From Leisingera sp. SS27 (GTDB taxonomy: Bacteria > Pseudomonadota > Alphaproteobacteria > Rhodobacterales > Rhodobacteraceae): a stretch of DNA of 64,000 bases. Every line of letters begins with the position of its first letter. Positions within the stretch are counted from its first letter, which is position 1. The stretch lies in the NCBI RefSeq assembly GCF_028368855.1, contig NZ_JAQNCY010000003.1, positions 62,001-126,000 of the forward strand, given 5' to 3'. Shown here one piece after another: positions 27,531 to 36,985 of the stretch. Both the position numbers and the translations under genes were made by a program. Below the pieces are notes generated by a model that was not told where the DNA came from, searched no databases, and saw nothing but the letters and a program-made list of their open reading frames with translations.

Positions 27531-28072
27531 GAGATGCCTTTGGCGAAGTCATCGCCGCGGAATCCCTGCAAGTGCCGCCAGCGCTGATGCGGTTTCATGC
27601 AGAACCGCCTGAACGCAGCTTTGGGGTGGTTCGTGTCGAGGGCGGGACCCGCTGGGCGCAGTTGCTGGCGCGGCTTGCAGGCTTCCCGCCGCCGATGCCT
27701 AAAACCCGGTTCCGGCTTGACGTTACACCGCAGGCGAACGGTCATGTCTGGCGGCGTGTCTTCGGCAAGCATCAGACCCGGTCTTTTCTGCGCTATGATG
27801 CACGCAAGGGCCGCGTGCTGGAGCGGTTCGGTCCGGTCGATCTGGAGCTTTCGGTCTGGATGCAGCAGGGCGCGCTGATGGTTTCTGTGGAGAAAGCCCG
27901 CCTGTTCGGATTTCCGCTGCCCAAGGCTTTGTGCCCGCAAAGCGCGTCCATGGAGTTTGAAACACAACAGGGGCACTTGGGTTTTGACATCTCCGCCAGC
28001 CTGCCAAGGGTGGGCCTTTTGGTGCGCTATACCGGGCATATTGCGCTGCCGGAATTGAACCTTCGGCGTTAA
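27527..28072 (+). CDS. DUF4166-type protein
   Basis: 181 residues from the ATG overlapping the upstream stop (ATGA). The sequence is beta-rich, with repeated strands such as GHVWRRVFGKHQTRSFLRYD and QGHLGFDISASLPRVGLLVRY, the layout of DUF4166 domains often found near DCC proteins or fused to dehydrogenases. No catalytic motif is recognised. Coupled to the DUF393 gene, suggesting a shared but unknown job. Confidence 0.7.
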   Translation: MRDAFGEVIAAESLQVPPALMRFHAEPPERSFGVVRVEGGTRWAQLLARLAGFPPPMPKTRFRLDVTPQANGHVWRRVFGKHQTRSFLRYDARKGRVLERFGPVDLELSVWMQQGALMVSVEKARLFGFPLPKALCPQSASMEFETQQGHLGFDISASLPRVGLLVRYTGHIALPELNLRR

Positions 28073-28155
28073 CCATTTGCTAACCGTGGCGTTGCCCGCT
28101 TGCGGTCCGCGCCATAAACTCCGGGCATCCGCATTTACCTTCCGGGGGGAAGAAG

Positions 28156-28452
28156 ATGTCTGCACATGCCGATTTGAATGGAGCGCTGGATGCGCTGCAG
28201 GGAAAACTCCAGTCGCTGAACAACCTGGTCAGCGCCAACCAGTTCATGGTCGAGGTGATGGCCAGCCAGGGTGACGCTCTGAAACAGATGAGCAGCGAAC
28301 ATACCCGGGACATGCTGCGCCATCAGGCCCGGGCCCGGTTTCATCCTGAAACCGGAACTGCACCTGATGCCGCGGTTCTGGCCATTCTCGAAGAAGTGCT
28401 GGCTCCTCACCAGGAGAGTGCGGAGATTATTCCATTTCCTGTTCAGGCTTGA
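28156..28452 (+). CDS. small hypothetical helical protein
   Basis: 98 residues with a strong GGGGGAAG ribosome-binding site just before the ATG. It is hydrophilic and mostly helical, with heptad-like stretches (LNGALDALQGKLQSLNNLV) that could form a short coiled coil, and ends in IIPFPVQA. There is no signal peptide or Cys. Family not recognised. Confidence 0.6.
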   Translation: MSAHADLNGALDALQGKLQSLNNLVSANQFMVEVMASQGDALKQMSSEHTRDMLRHQARARFHPETGTAPDAAVLAILEEVLAPHQESAEIIPFPVQA

Positions 28453-28558
28453 CGCCTGCCGGCACACATCTGCGAGAGGTCGCGGTCAGGACCGCGATCG
28501 CCCCTTGGAGGCCCTGCGGATAGTCCTTATGTTGAAGTAAACAAAGGGACATTTCTGG

Positions 28559-28960
28559 ATGAAAAATCTCATCATGGCCGCCTTGCTGGCTTTCGCCTCT
28601 GCCGTCCCCGGGTCTGCCGATACATTTGTTGCCAACCGCGGTGTTCGTGTTTTGCCTGTCAACGACTTGGTCTACGAGGTGGTGCCGGGCCGCTCTGGCG
28701 GCACTTGGGACTATTGGTGTGCCGGCGCGCAATACGCCCGCCGGGTCCTGGGCGCGAACTGGACTGACCGGTATTACGTCGTGCGCGGCCGCGATGTCAG
28801 CGTCACCACGGGACGCAGGTCTTCCGTGCAATTCACTCTTTACCCGGAACAGGCAGGCGTGCCGCCCAAGACGGGCTGGCTGTCGCTTGGGTTCCGCCCG
28901 GGTGAAAGCCTTTCAGTGCAGCAAGGCTATGGGTACTGCGTGCAGGCCCCGGCGCTGTAG
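28559..28960 (+). CDS. secreted small protein, tandem paralogue 1 of 3
   Basis: 133 residues with a signal peptide (MAALLAFASAVPGSA, then DTF). The mature domain of about 110 residues shares with the next two genes the blocks DYWCAGAQYARRVLGA, GRRSSVQFTL and a final YGYC, with two conserved Cys likely to form a disulfide. Family not recognised. No transmembrane segment after the signal, so it is probably periplasmic or secreted. Confidence 0.75.
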   Translation: MKNLIMAALLAFASAVPGSADTFVANRGVRVLPVNDLVYEVVPGRSGGTWDYWCAGAQYARRVLGANWTDRYYVVRGRDVSVTTGRRSSVQFTLYPEQAGVPPKTGWLSLGFRPGESLSVQQGYGYCVQAPAL

Positions 28961-29277
28961 ACCGCCCATAAGCCAATAGGGTTCACAGGCGCCCACAGAA
29001 TTGTGCGGCTGCTGCGAGAAGCGCTCAGGACGCGATGATTGAAACCGTTAGGCAGGTTACCCGCGCCAGCTGGCAAAGTGATGCCGGCTGTATTTTCTAA
29101 AGATCTGTGATGATTTGGAATTTCCTGCGCGCGTGTGATGGCGCCCTGCGGTGTCTTGGTTCGATGCCTGAGAAGGGATCTTGCCGCACAGCAGTGTGAA
29201 TGGCCTGTGCTTCAGATTTCCTTACCCTGAAAACTGGGCGCAGCGTTTTGCGCCTTGATGAAAGAGAGGGTGCCGCC
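28961..29277. other. spacer between tandem paralogues 1 and 2
   Basis: 317 bases. No supported gene, tRNA or riboswitch was seen. It presumably holds a separate promoter for paralogue 2, since the gap is too long for simple readthrough coupling. Weak open frames here have no recognisable content. Confidence 0.5.
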
Positions 29278-29688
29278 ATGAAACCTGTTTCCGCTGCCGC
29301 AGTTGCCGCCACGATTTTGACGCTGGGACTGCCCGGCAGTTCCGAAGCCAATGCAAGCCGTCACAGCATACGCGTCAATGAAATGCCGGGCGGCATCTTC
29401 GAAGTGATACCAAGAACTGGTAACGGTTACCTGTTCTGGTGCGGCGCGGCTGACTATGCCCACCGCGTTATCGGAGCGCCATGGACAGCCAGCTTGCACA
29501 TTTCGCGGGGTTTGGGGCCCAGTGAAACCACCGGCCGCAGGTCAGCGGTCCAGTTCACGCTGGACAGGAATTCGGCCCAAACACCTCCGTCTGGCGGGTA
29601 CGGGTCTGTTAACAGCCTGCAAGCTGGTGATACAATGACTGTCCAGAGAGCGTTTGATTATTGTTTTGTACCGTTCGGGAGGCCTTGA
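29278..29688 (+). CDS. secreted small protein, tandem paralogue 2 of 3
   Basis: 136 residues from the ATG at 29278, preceded by GAGAGGG; an in-frame upstream start at 29200 lacks such a site and would spoil the signal peptide. Signal: AAVAATILTLGLPGSSEA. The mature domain keeps the family blocks FWCGAADYAHRVIGAPW, TTGRRSAVQFTL and FDYC, with two conserved Cys. About 40 percent of positions appear shared with paralogue 1 by eye. Confidence 0.75.
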   Translation: MKPVSAAAVAATILTLGLPGSSEANASRHSIRVNEMPGGIFEVIPRTGNGYLFWCGAADYAHRVIGAPWTASLHISRGLGPSETTGRRSAVQFTLDRNSAQTPPSGGYGSVNSLQAGDTMTVQRAFDYCFVPFGRP

Positions 29689-29734
29689 ACGTATTTGATA
29701 CACGGTCATTCCGACAGGGGAGTAGGAGGTTGAT

Positions 29735-30160
29735 ATGACCGGCAAGAGACTTTGGCTGATGGGAATGCTGGCGCTGGTTCTGTCCGTACCGGTGCCCGCG
29801 TCCGCCTGGAGAGCAATCAACCGCAATGAGGTGCTGCCGGTCTCCGAAGGTGTTTGGGAAGTGGTGGCCCGGAGCCGATCCGGCGCCCAGGACTACTGGT
29901 GCAGCATTGCCGATTTCGCCATCCGCCAGCTGCGGGCGCCGGTGAACCAGCGGATCTACGTCTGGCGTGGAGAAGGCCCTTCGGTGAACCGGCCGGGGCG
30001 CAAAGCGGTGCAATTTGCCTTCGGCCTGCCGCCAGGGGTTCCCGACCGCTCCGGCAGTCTGTCGCTTAACGTGCGCGAAGCAGGGGACAGCCTGCGGGTA
30101 ACATCAGCGCAGAACTATTGCTACGACCACTTGCCCGGGCGTGACCGCTGGCTGCCATAA
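29735..30160 (+). CDS. secreted small protein, tandem paralogue 3 of 3
   Basis: 141 residues, ATG preceded by GGAGGT. The signal peptide ends at VPASA before WRAI. The mature part has DYWCSIADFAIRQLRAP, GRKAVQFAF and QNYC, matching the two preceding genes, including the two Cys. It is 46 bases after paralogue 2, so those two are probably cotranscribed. Function unknown. Confidence 0.75.
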   Translation: MTGKRLWLMGMLALVLSVPVPASAWRAINRNEVLPVSEGVWEVVARSRSGAQDYWCSIADFAIRQLRAPVNQRIYVWRGEGPSVNRPGRKAVQFAFGLPPGVPDRSGSLSLNVREAGDSLRVTSAQNYCYDHLPGRDRWLP

Positions 30161-30219
30161 AAAGCAATGGCCGCTGGTGCAGGGTTGCCTGAATGGTCTG
30201 TTCCGGCCAGAAATAAATC

Positions 30220-30636
30220 ATGCAGCATGACTTCAGTATTCCGACGCGCGGCCAGGGGCTCTATGAATTCACCCGGGACGTGAAAGCTTGGGTGGCGGCA
30301 AGCGGGCATCAGGACGGGCTGCTGACGCTGTTTGTGCGCCATACGTCCTGCTCATTGCTGATCCAGGAAAATGCCGACCCTGAGGTGCAGGGGGATCTGC
30401 GTGCGTTTTTTGCCCGTCTGGTGCCGCCGTCGTCCGATCCGTCCATGGGCTATCTGCGCCACACCTATGAGGGGCCCGACGACATGCCTGCCCATATCAA
30501 GGCAGCGATGATGCCTGTCAGCTTGTCGATCCCGGTCCGCAATGGCGCCCCGCTGCTTGGCACTTGGCAGGGCATTTACCTGTTTGAACACCGGGATGCG
30601 CCCCATCAGAGGCGGGTGGCGGCGCATCTGTCCTGA
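30220..30636 (+). CDS. yjbQ: YjbQ family protein (UPF0047)
   Basis: 138 residues, the standard size for this family. Signature segments: LFVRHTSCSLLIQENADP near residue 42, DDMPAHIKAAMMPVSLSIPV near 90, and LGTWQGIYLFEHRD near the end. The His residues in these blocks form the presumed metal site. Homologues have been linked to thiamine phosphate synthase-like activity, but the physiological role is unsettled. Confidence 0.93.
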   Translation: MQHDFSIPTRGQGLYEFTRDVKAWVAASGHQDGLLTLFVRHTSCSLLIQENADPEVQGDLRAFFARLVPPSSDPSMGYLRHTYEGPDDMPAHIKAAMMPVSLSIPVRNGAPLLGTWQGIYLFEHRDAPHQRRVAAHLS

Positions 30637-30758
30637 ACCTCTTTATCTAGCGGCGGCAAATGCCCCCTACCCAAATTCTGGAGGGTCGCCTATAGTTGTG
30701 GATAACCGGGAACATGCCGGCACAATAAACAGGCTGACAGGATTGAGGGAGCAGGCGG

Positions 30759-31226
30759 ATGCGCTGCCCATTTTGCGGAAATATCGACACTCAGGTCAAG
30801 GATTCACGCCCCGCGGAGGATCATGTTTCGATCCGTCGGCGCCGGTTTTGCCCGGCCTGCGGCGGCCGTTTCACCACCTACGAGCGGGTGCAGTTGCGCG
30901 ATTTGGTGGTGATCAAAACCAACGGCAAGCGCGAGGACTTCGACCGCGACAAGCTGGAGCGTTCGATCCGTATTTCAATGCAAAAGCGCCCGATTGAGCC
31001 GGAGCGCATCGACCAGATGATCTCTGGCATCGTGCGGCGGTTGGAAAGCATGGGCGAGACCGATATTCCTTCTAAGAAAATCGGTGAAATCGTGATGGAA
31101 GCACTGGCCCGCATCGACACCGTGGCCTACGTGCGCTTTGCCAGCGTTTACAAGAACTTTCAGGCAGCAGACGATTTCGAGGACTTCGTCCACGAACTGC
31201 GGCCGCCGGTGGCGCCGGAAGAATAA
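30759..31226 (+). CDS. nrdR: transcriptional repressor NrdR
   Basis: 155 residues. An N-terminal zinc ribbon (MRCPFCG with CPACGGRF at residues 2-38) is followed by an ATP-cone domain ([21 protein letters not shown], about 49-139). NrdR represses ribonucleotide reductase genes when dATP is bound. It starts the nrdR-ribD unit; its stop shares one base with the ribD ATG (TAATG). Linkage of nrdR to rib genes is common in Alphaproteobacteria. Confidence 0.96.
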   Translation: MRCPFCGNIDTQVKDSRPAEDHVSIRRRRFCPACGGRFTTYERVQLRDLVVIKTNGKREDFDRDKLERSIRISMQKRPIEPERIDQMISGIVRRLESMGETDIPSKKIGEIVMEALARIDTVAYVRFASVYKNFQAADDFEDFVHELRPPVAPEE

Positions 31227-32323
31227 TGGATACGGATCACCGTTACATGGCGCTTGCGCTGTCCCTCGGGCGGCGCGGGCAGGGTAATTGCTGGCCGAAC
31301 CCGGCAGTGGGCTGTGTCATCGTGCAGGGCAGCAGGGTTGTGGGGCGCGGCTGGACCAAACCGGGCGGGCGGCCGCATGCGGAAACCGAAGCGCTGGCGC
31401 AGGCGGGAGACGCTGCGCATGGCGCCACCGCCTATGTGACGCTGGAGCCTTGTGCCCATCATGGCGAAACACCGCCTTGCGCGCAGGCGCTGATTGATGC
31501 CGGGGTGGCCAGGGTTGTCGCAGCGATCGGAGACAGCGATCCGCGCGTTTCAGGGCAGGGCATCCGGATGTTGCGGGACGCAGGTATCAGAGTGGACACT
31601 GGCGTGTGGGGGGCGCAGGCTGCGCGGGACCATGCCGGGTTCTTCCTGAAGACCGAACAGGGGCGCCCGCTGGTGACCTTGAAGCTGGCCGGCAGCTTTG
31701 ACGGCCGCATCGCAACCGGATCGGGCCAAAGCAAGTGGATCACCGGGCCGGAAGCGCGGCGTGCCGTGCATGCGATGCGCGCACGCCATGACGCGGTCAT
31801 GGTGGGCGGCGGCACCGCACGGGCGGATGACCCCTCGCTGACAGTTCGTGATCTGGGGGTGGAGCATCAGCCGGTGCGCGTTGTGATCTCGCGCCATCTG
31901 GACCTGCCGCTGATGGGTCAGCTGGCCCGCACCGCCAAGGACATCCCGGTCTGGCTGTGCCACGGCCATGGGGCTGATCAGGAGCGCATCCGCGCCTGGG
32001 AAGGGCTGGGTGCCAGGCTGATCCCTTGTGCGTCGCATGGGGTGCAGCTGGATGCCGGGGATATTCTGCAACAGCTGGGCGCGGCTGGACTGACCCGGGT
32101 GTTCTGCGAGGGCGGCAGCGCGCTGGCTGCGTCGCTGCTGGCCTTTGATTTGGTGGATGAGCTGGTCGGGTTCACCGCAGGCCTGGGCATCGGTGCCGAG
32201 GGGCTGCCTTCGATCGGCGCGCTGGGCATCGGAAGGCTGGAGGAAGCACCGCGGTTCGAGCTGGTCGAGGCGCGCCCTGTCGGTAAAGATATTCTGCACC
32301 GCTGGACACGCGCTCTGCGGTAA
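31226..32323 (+). CDS. ribD: bifunctional riboflavin biosynthesis deaminase/reductase
   Basis: 365 residues. The N-terminal deaminase has the zinc site HAETEAL (about 50-56) and EPCAHHGETPPC (about 74-85). The C-terminal reductase (about 150-360) includes VTLKLAGSFDGRIATGSGQSKW and GGGTARADDPSLTVR. It performs the second and third steps from the GTP cyclohydrolase product to the ribitylamino pyrimidine. It is separated from ribE by a minus-strand capsule module. Confidence 0.95.
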   Translation: MDTDHRYMALALSLGRRGQGNCWPNPAVGCVIVQGSRVVGRGWTKPGGRPHAETEALAQAGDAAHGATAYVTLEPCAHHGETPPCAQALIDAGVARVVAAIGDSDPRVSGQGIRMLRDAGIRVDTGVWGAQAARDHAGFFLKTEQGRPLVTLKLAGSFDGRIATGSGQSKWITGPEARRAVHAMRARHDAVMVGGGTARADDPSLTVRDLGVEHQPVRVVISRHLDLPLMGQLARTAKDIPVWLCHGHGADQERIRAWEGLGARLIPCASHGVQLDAGDILQQLGAAGLTRVFCEGGSALAASLLAFDLVDELVGFTAGLGIGAEGLPSIGALGIGRLEEAPRFELVEARPVGKDILHRWTRALR

Positions 32324-32441
32324 TGCTTCGCTGTAGCCTTGCTAATCCGGGTTCTCCTGTCTGCCGCCGGACGATGCTTCTGCTCCGGTCCCGTTGGCCC
32401 AGCCTCGGTATCTTGCGGGTGCGGGAGCGCTTCTGCTTCGG

Positions 32442-34454
32442 TCAGCGCCACAGATAGGCGTAAGTGGCGAACAGTCCTTGCAGCTTCGACAGCAGCCTGT
32501 TGCTGAGGCCCGGATGCGGCAGGCGGCCCTCACGCAAGCGCATCACCGCCACTTCCGGGGGGCAGGGCTGGCCGGTCACTGGATCGAAATAGCGCGGATA
32601 ATCGATCAGGGCTGCATGGGCCAGGCCGAATAGGGACACTTGCGCCTGCCGCCAGACGGGAACCGGCGCCAGATCGGTGGTGAGCCCCCAGCCCGCATAG
32701 AAGGGCGTGCCCAGGGTTGTGACTTTGAGCCCGCGCAGCAGCGCCTCGAATCCCAGAAGCGAGGTCATTGTCCAAACCTCCTCCACGGCGCCCAGCAGCG
32801 CCATCGGGTCTGCCCGGCAGGCAACAACGTCAGCCAAATCCTCTGCTTCGATCTGGCCCTGCCGCAATCCCGCCTCCACATCCGGGTGGGGCTTGTAGAT
32901 GATCACTGCATCCGGATTGGCCGCCCGCGCGGTGCGCAGCAGATCCTGGTTGGTCCGGATCTCGCCAGCACCGCAGAGGATCGAGGCGTCGTCCTCAACC
33001 TGGCCCGGCACCAGGATGCGGCGGCCTTCGGGCAGGGCGGTGGCCGCACCGCCAAGGTTGTACTTTGAAACACCGTCTCTGATCAGGGACTGCACAAACC
33101 GCTCCGCCCGCCGTTCCTCAGCCTGGGTCATCTCTGTACGCTTGGAAATCAGCGCATCAAGGTCAGATGGCTGGCGCGGATCGTAGTAGATCCCTTGTTG
33201 GTCGGTCACCAGCGACAGCGGCGGCACCAGTTCCGCCCCCAGCCCGCGGGAGCGCAGAAACCCGTCCTCCACTCGCACTGCACCTGAGTGGGCTTCTGCT
33301 GCCTTGCCAGCCCAAACCATCCGCCTGCGGCCGCTGGCCTGCGCCTTGGCGGTGTTTTCGGTGAACAACACCCGCCTTTCCGCACCAAAGAACTTTTGCA
33401 AAGGCTTGCGCTTCCAAAGCCGCATGCCCGAGGCTGCCCAGCCCTGGCTGTCTTCACGCCAGGCCCGCGCTTTGGCCTCAAGGTTATTCAGAACCGTTTC
33501 AAGCCCGCACAGCTCATCCCGGAACGGGTCGTACCATTTGGGGTAAAGGATCATCGCGGCTGCAAACAGCTGCGCGCGGGTCAGACGCCGCTGCCGCCGC
33601 GGGGGCGGGGCATCATCCGTGCTGAGTCCCCAGCCTGCATAAAACGGCTGCCCGAACACCCGTGGTTTGTGACCCGCCAGGATCGCCTCGAAACCCAGCT
33701 GCGATGAGACCGTGTAAACCCCGATCGCCCCCTCCAGTAACGCCCACGGTGAGACACTGCCTGTAAACAGTTGCACACGCCCCAAAGCATCATCCGGATC
33801 ATAGTATCCCGCCCGGTATCCGCGCAGGGTCTCGGGATGGGTCTTGATCAGAACCCGCGCGCCGGGATGCTCCTCCTGTGCAAACGCCAGCATTTCCAGA
33901 AACCGCGCCCGGTCCGAACGCGAGGCAATAACGGAGGCATCGTCACGCGCCTGATCAGCAACCAGCACATAGCCAGGCTCGGGCACTGGAGCGCTGGGAT
34001 CAAACGCGTTGTACTTACTGAGATGTGCTGACTTGAGGCGGGCAATGGAGTCGCGTGCCCGTTGCATCAGATGCGCGTCATCCAAAGGGTGAGTCGCCAG
34101 CAGCTGCTCCAGATCTGATGGCTCCGACGCATCGAAATGCACACCGGAGCGGTCCAGCATCAGGCCTGCAGGCGGTTCTCCGGCGCGGCCGGGGTGCAGT
34201 GAGCGCAGAAACGCGTCCTCCACCCGCAACAGCCCGCAGCCGCGCTTCGCAGCAATGGCCTGGCCGCGATGGGCGGTGGGGGAGGCGCCCCAGATGCCAA
34301 CCAGATCTTCTGCCTGCGGCAGGCCCAAGCGGATGGAATATCCAGACAGCTCCAGGATACGCCGCACACGCCGTTGTGTCAGAAAGCCGCCGTTGTAGAC
34401 AAAAAGCCGGGACGCTGCGCTCCCGGCTTCCTGGTGGCCTGCGGTCAGGCGCAT
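32442..34454 (-). CDS. kpsC: capsule polysaccharide Kdo-transferase KpsC-like
   Basis: 670 residues made of two related halves. Each half carries an RVEDAFLRS or RVEDGFLRS motif (first half about residue 77, second about residue 397), and later HPD/HPE glycan-site segments (IKTHPET, YKPHPDVEAG). This matches KpsC, which builds the poly-Kdo linker attaching group 2-type capsules to lipid. It starts seven bases after the OPX stop and is the last gene of the minus-strand unit. Confidence 0.92.
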   Translation of the reverse strand: MRLTAGHQEAGSAASRLFVYNGGFLTQRRVRRILELSGYSIRLGLPQAEDLVGIWGASPTAHRGQAIAAKRGCGLLRVEDAFLRSLHPGRAGEPPAGLMLDRSGVHFDASEPSDLEQLLATHPLDDAHLMQRARDSIARLKSAHLSKYNAFDPSAPVPEPGYVLVADQARDDASVIASRSDRARFLEMLAFAQEEHPGARVLIKTHPETLRGYRAGYYDPDDALGRVQLFTGSVSPWALLEGAIGVYTVSSQLGFEAILAGHKPRVFGQPFYAGWGLSTDDAPPPRRQRRLTRAQLFAAAMILYPKWYDPFRDELCGLETVLNNLEAKARAWREDSQGWAASGMRLWKRKPLQKFFGAERRVLFTENTAKAQASGRRRMVWAGKAAEAHSGAVRVEDGFLRSRGLGAELVPPLSLVTDQQGIYYDPRQPSDLDALISKRTEMTQAEERRAERFVQSLIRDGVSKYNLGGAATALPEGRRILVPGQVEDDASILCGAGEIRTNQDLLRTARAANPDAVIIYKPHPDVEAGLRQGQIEAEDLADVVACRADPMALLGAVEEVWTMTSLLGFEALLRGLKVTTLGTPFYAGWGLTTDLAPVPVWRQAQVSLFGLAHAALIDYPRYFDPVTGQPCPPEVAVMRLREGRLPHPGLSNRLLSKLQGLFATYAYLWR

Positions 34455-34460
34455 CTTCCC

Positions 34461-35594
34461 TTAGCCGCTAACCGCTGAGGAGGTGCTGGCCAGCGATCCA
34501 ACCGGGGCAAGCAGCAGCGAGATCGTCTTGGTCCACTGGGCGTAGGGCGCTTCAGTCACATAGAGCGTGTCGTCGTCGCGGATCACGAAGTCGCGGGCCA
34601 TGAACAGCCCGTTCGGCTGGGTCAGGTTCAGCACATAGACCATTCGTTGCGCGCCGATGAGGTCGTCGCGGCCCAGCACCTGATTGGCGATCTCGGCAGG
34701 TTCATTGCGCAAAACGAAGACACCGGTCGGGTCGGCCGCGGTGGAGATCAGGCCGCCGACCTGTGCAATGGCTTCGAGCGCCGACAGATCCTGGCTTTCA
34801 AATGGCACCCTTGCCTGTGCGGATGTTGCACCCAGCGCGGTGAAGGAGCGTGTGTCTTCCTCGACAAGAATGCGGTCGCCGCCGCGCAGTGCGACATCCA
34901 GCTCCGGATGGTCGAACAGATCCTGAAACCAGATCTTTCCTTTTTCCTGGCCACGGATCACGGTGACCTGGGCAATTTCAGGCTGGATCGTCACGCCGCC
35001 GGCCTGGGCCAGCATCGCTGACAGAGTACGGGTCGGGCGTTCAATCGGATAGACACCCTGCGCGCCCACAGAGCCGGTCAGGCTGACCGTGGCGCCATCC
35101 CCAGCCAGCCGCCGCACCTGCACCTGCGGATCGGGGGTCTGATCTTCGAGCTTTCTGGTGATGGTTTCGCGCAGCTGCTCAGGCGTATTGCCAGAGGCCC
35201 GCAGGCGACCCGCATAAGGAACGAAGATAAAGCCCGCACTGTCGACCTGCACCTCTTCCAGCACGGTGGAATTGCTGGCTTCGGCGGCCAGCAGCCCGTC
35301 ATCTACGTTTTCCCAGACTGTCAGCCCCAGGACATCGCCAGGGCGGATGGTGTCCGAAGTCAGCCTGCCTGCCGAAGTGAACCCGGTGGAAAAGCCGAGT
35401 GCCGGGACAACAGCTGTGGCGCGGGCGACCCGGTCATTGACGGAAACGATAAAGGCATCGCCTTCGCGCTGTACCGAGCCGGCGAAAATCTGGCGCTTGC
35501 TAGGGCCGACTTTCGGCAGCCCGCAGGACGCCGCAAGTACCAATGCCGCCAGCATGGCCACGGGGCGCGCCCAGCGAAGGGGAACGGATGTCAC
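34461..35594 (-). CDS. polysaccharide export outer-membrane lipoprotein (OPX/KpsD-Wza type)
   Basis: 377 residues from a GTG with GAGGAG eight bases upstream; an earlier TTG start is less likely. A signal ends at LAAS before Cys, a good lipobox. A polysaccharide-export domain follows (TIRPGDVLGLTVWENV ... VPYAGRLRASGNTPEQLRETITRKL), then SLBB-type folds (TVSLTGSVGAQGVYPI, RSFTALGATS). It forms the outer-membrane channel for capsule export. It lies between KpsS-like and KpsC-like genes. Confidence 0.9.
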   Translation of the reverse strand: MTSVPLRWARPVAMLAALVLAASCGLPKVGPSKRQIFAGSVQREGDAFIVSVNDRVARATAVVPALGFSTGFTSAGRLTSDTIRPGDVLGLTVWENVDDGLLAAEASNSTVLEEVQVDSAGFIFVPYAGRLRASGNTPEQLRETITRKLEDQTPDPQVQVRRLAGDGATVSLTGSVGAQGVYPIERPTRTLSAMLAQAGGVTIQPEIAQVTVIRGQEKGKIWFQDLFDHPELDVALRGGDRILVEEDTRSFTALGATSAQARVPFESQDLSALEAIAQVGGLISTAADPTGVFVLRNEPAEIANQVLGRDDLIGAQRMVYVLNLTQPNGLFMARDFVIRDDDTLYVTEAPYAQWTKTISLLLAPVGSLASTSSAVSG

Positions 35595-35689
35595 TGCTCG
35601 GTCTCCTCGACCAATTATTGTTTGCCTCAAGTTTTAGGGGCAACCTAACCGGCTGGCAGGAAAAAATCCAGTCTTTGGGTGTTTCCGCT

Positions 35690-36985
35690 TCAGGTCACCA
35701 GCCGCAACTGTTGCCGTGGAGCCGCTGTACCCAGCCGCAGAGCGTCATATGGGTCCTCACCCGCCAGCATCATGTCGGCCACCTGGCGCAGCAGCTGGCG
35801 GCGTCCTTCGCGGGAGTAATAGCCGCCCGGCACCTGAGAGGTTTCCAGCAGGAACCGCCGGTAATCCTTGTAAGCGCGGCTGTCAGGGCGCGCCGGGGCC
35901 GCAAAGAACTGGGCCAGCGGCTGTTCCGACACAAACTCCGGTTTGCCATAGACCGCACGGCCGAACACGCGCAGCGGAATGCCGCGCCACAGCACCTGCT
36001 GGCCGGCCGTGGAATTGACAGTTACCGCACTGCGGGCTTCATTCAGCAGCTGTGCCAGCTTGCCCCCGCGCACATAATGCACCCGGCCTGCAACGCCATG
36101 CTCGCGCGCCAGGCGGCGCAGCGTGCGGCGGACCTGGGCGCGGCCGTCCTCCAGCGGATGCGCCTTGATGACCAGATGGTGATGGCGCGGCGCCCCTTCC
36201 GCAAAACCTGTGATCACTTCAGCCAGGAAATCGCCCATGCTGGTAAATGGGGAATGCATCTGGAAAGAGCTGTCGTGCTCCAGCTGAAGCAGTGCCAAGT
36301 GATAGGGAAACCCGCCATTGCGGATACGCCTCTCTGCCAGCCGCCGCTCCAGTGCCTGTACGGGCATCAAGAGCAGGCGCTTGAGGTAGAGCTGAAATTC
36401 CTTGGTCACCGGAATCGCCCGGTGCGGCTGGAAATTGCGGTACTTGCGGTTCCGGAACATGACGAACCAGTGGTAAAGCGCACCATAGAAAACGTGCTGG
36501 CGCATGTCGCCCCAGTGCGCGGGCGGCAGCGGCGCTTCCATGTCCGAGAGCGCCAGCGCCTCCTGCATCTGCGGCACAGTCATTTCCATCAGCCGAGAAT
36601 GTCCATTGGCGCCACCGCGCTCATAGGTGACCCAATACGGGCGCAGGTAGCCTTCCTCAAACACATGCACTGTGATGCCGCGCTGCCGTGCCGCCGCGAC
36701 GGCAGCGGCGTGAATGGGGCGGGTGTCCCCGTATAGGACGATGTCCGTCACCCCGCGGCTTTCCAGCAGTCCGGCCAGGTAATCAGGCCAATCCTGCGGG
36801 CTGCCGTCATAGGGGATGTAGTTGGCCTTGGGGCGCCAGAAGGCCTCGTCGCCGGCATTGAACCCCACCCGCGCCACTTCGCATCCCGCCGTCCCCAGCA
36901 TCCGTCCAAGCGCGGCAAAAAACGGACCATGAGGGCCTTGCAGGAACAGGAAGCTGCGGTGTTTCAAAGCGGCATTTGGCATCAC
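35690..36985 (-). CDS. kpsS: capsule polysaccharide Kdo-transferase KpsS-like
   Basis: 431 residues. The N-terminal LFLQGPHGPFFAALGRML and the motif VFEEGYLRPYWVTYERGG (about 128-145) are characteristic of KpsS, which adds the first Kdo of the capsule lipid linker. Further conserved parts are VIKAHPLEDGR and TVNSTAGQQVLWRGIP. The start is GTG at 36985 or ATG at 36982; no strong ribosome-binding site is visible. First gene of the minus-strand unit. Transporter genes (kpsM, kpsT, kpsE) are not in the window. Confidence 0.9.
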   Translation of the reverse strand: MMPNAALKHRSFLFLQGPHGPFFAALGRMLGTAGCEVARVGFNAGDEAFWRPKANYIPYDGSPQDWPDYLAGLLESRGVTDIVLYGDTRPIHAAAVAAARQRGITVHVFEEGYLRPYWVTYERGGANGHSRLMEMTVPQMQEALALSDMEAPLPPAHWGDMRQHVFYGALYHWFVMFRNRKYRNFQPHRAIPVTKEFQLYLKRLLLMPVQALERRLAERRIRNGGFPYHLALLQLEHDSSFQMHSPFTSMGDFLAEVITGFAEGAPRHHHLVIKAHPLEDGRAQVRRTLRRLAREHGVAGRVHYVRGGKLAQLLNEARSAVTVNSTAGQQVLWRGIPLRVFGRAVYGKPEFVSEQPLAQFFAAPARPDSRAYKDYRRFLLETSQVPGGYYSREGRRQLLRQVADMMLAGEDPYDALRLGTAAPRQQLRLVT

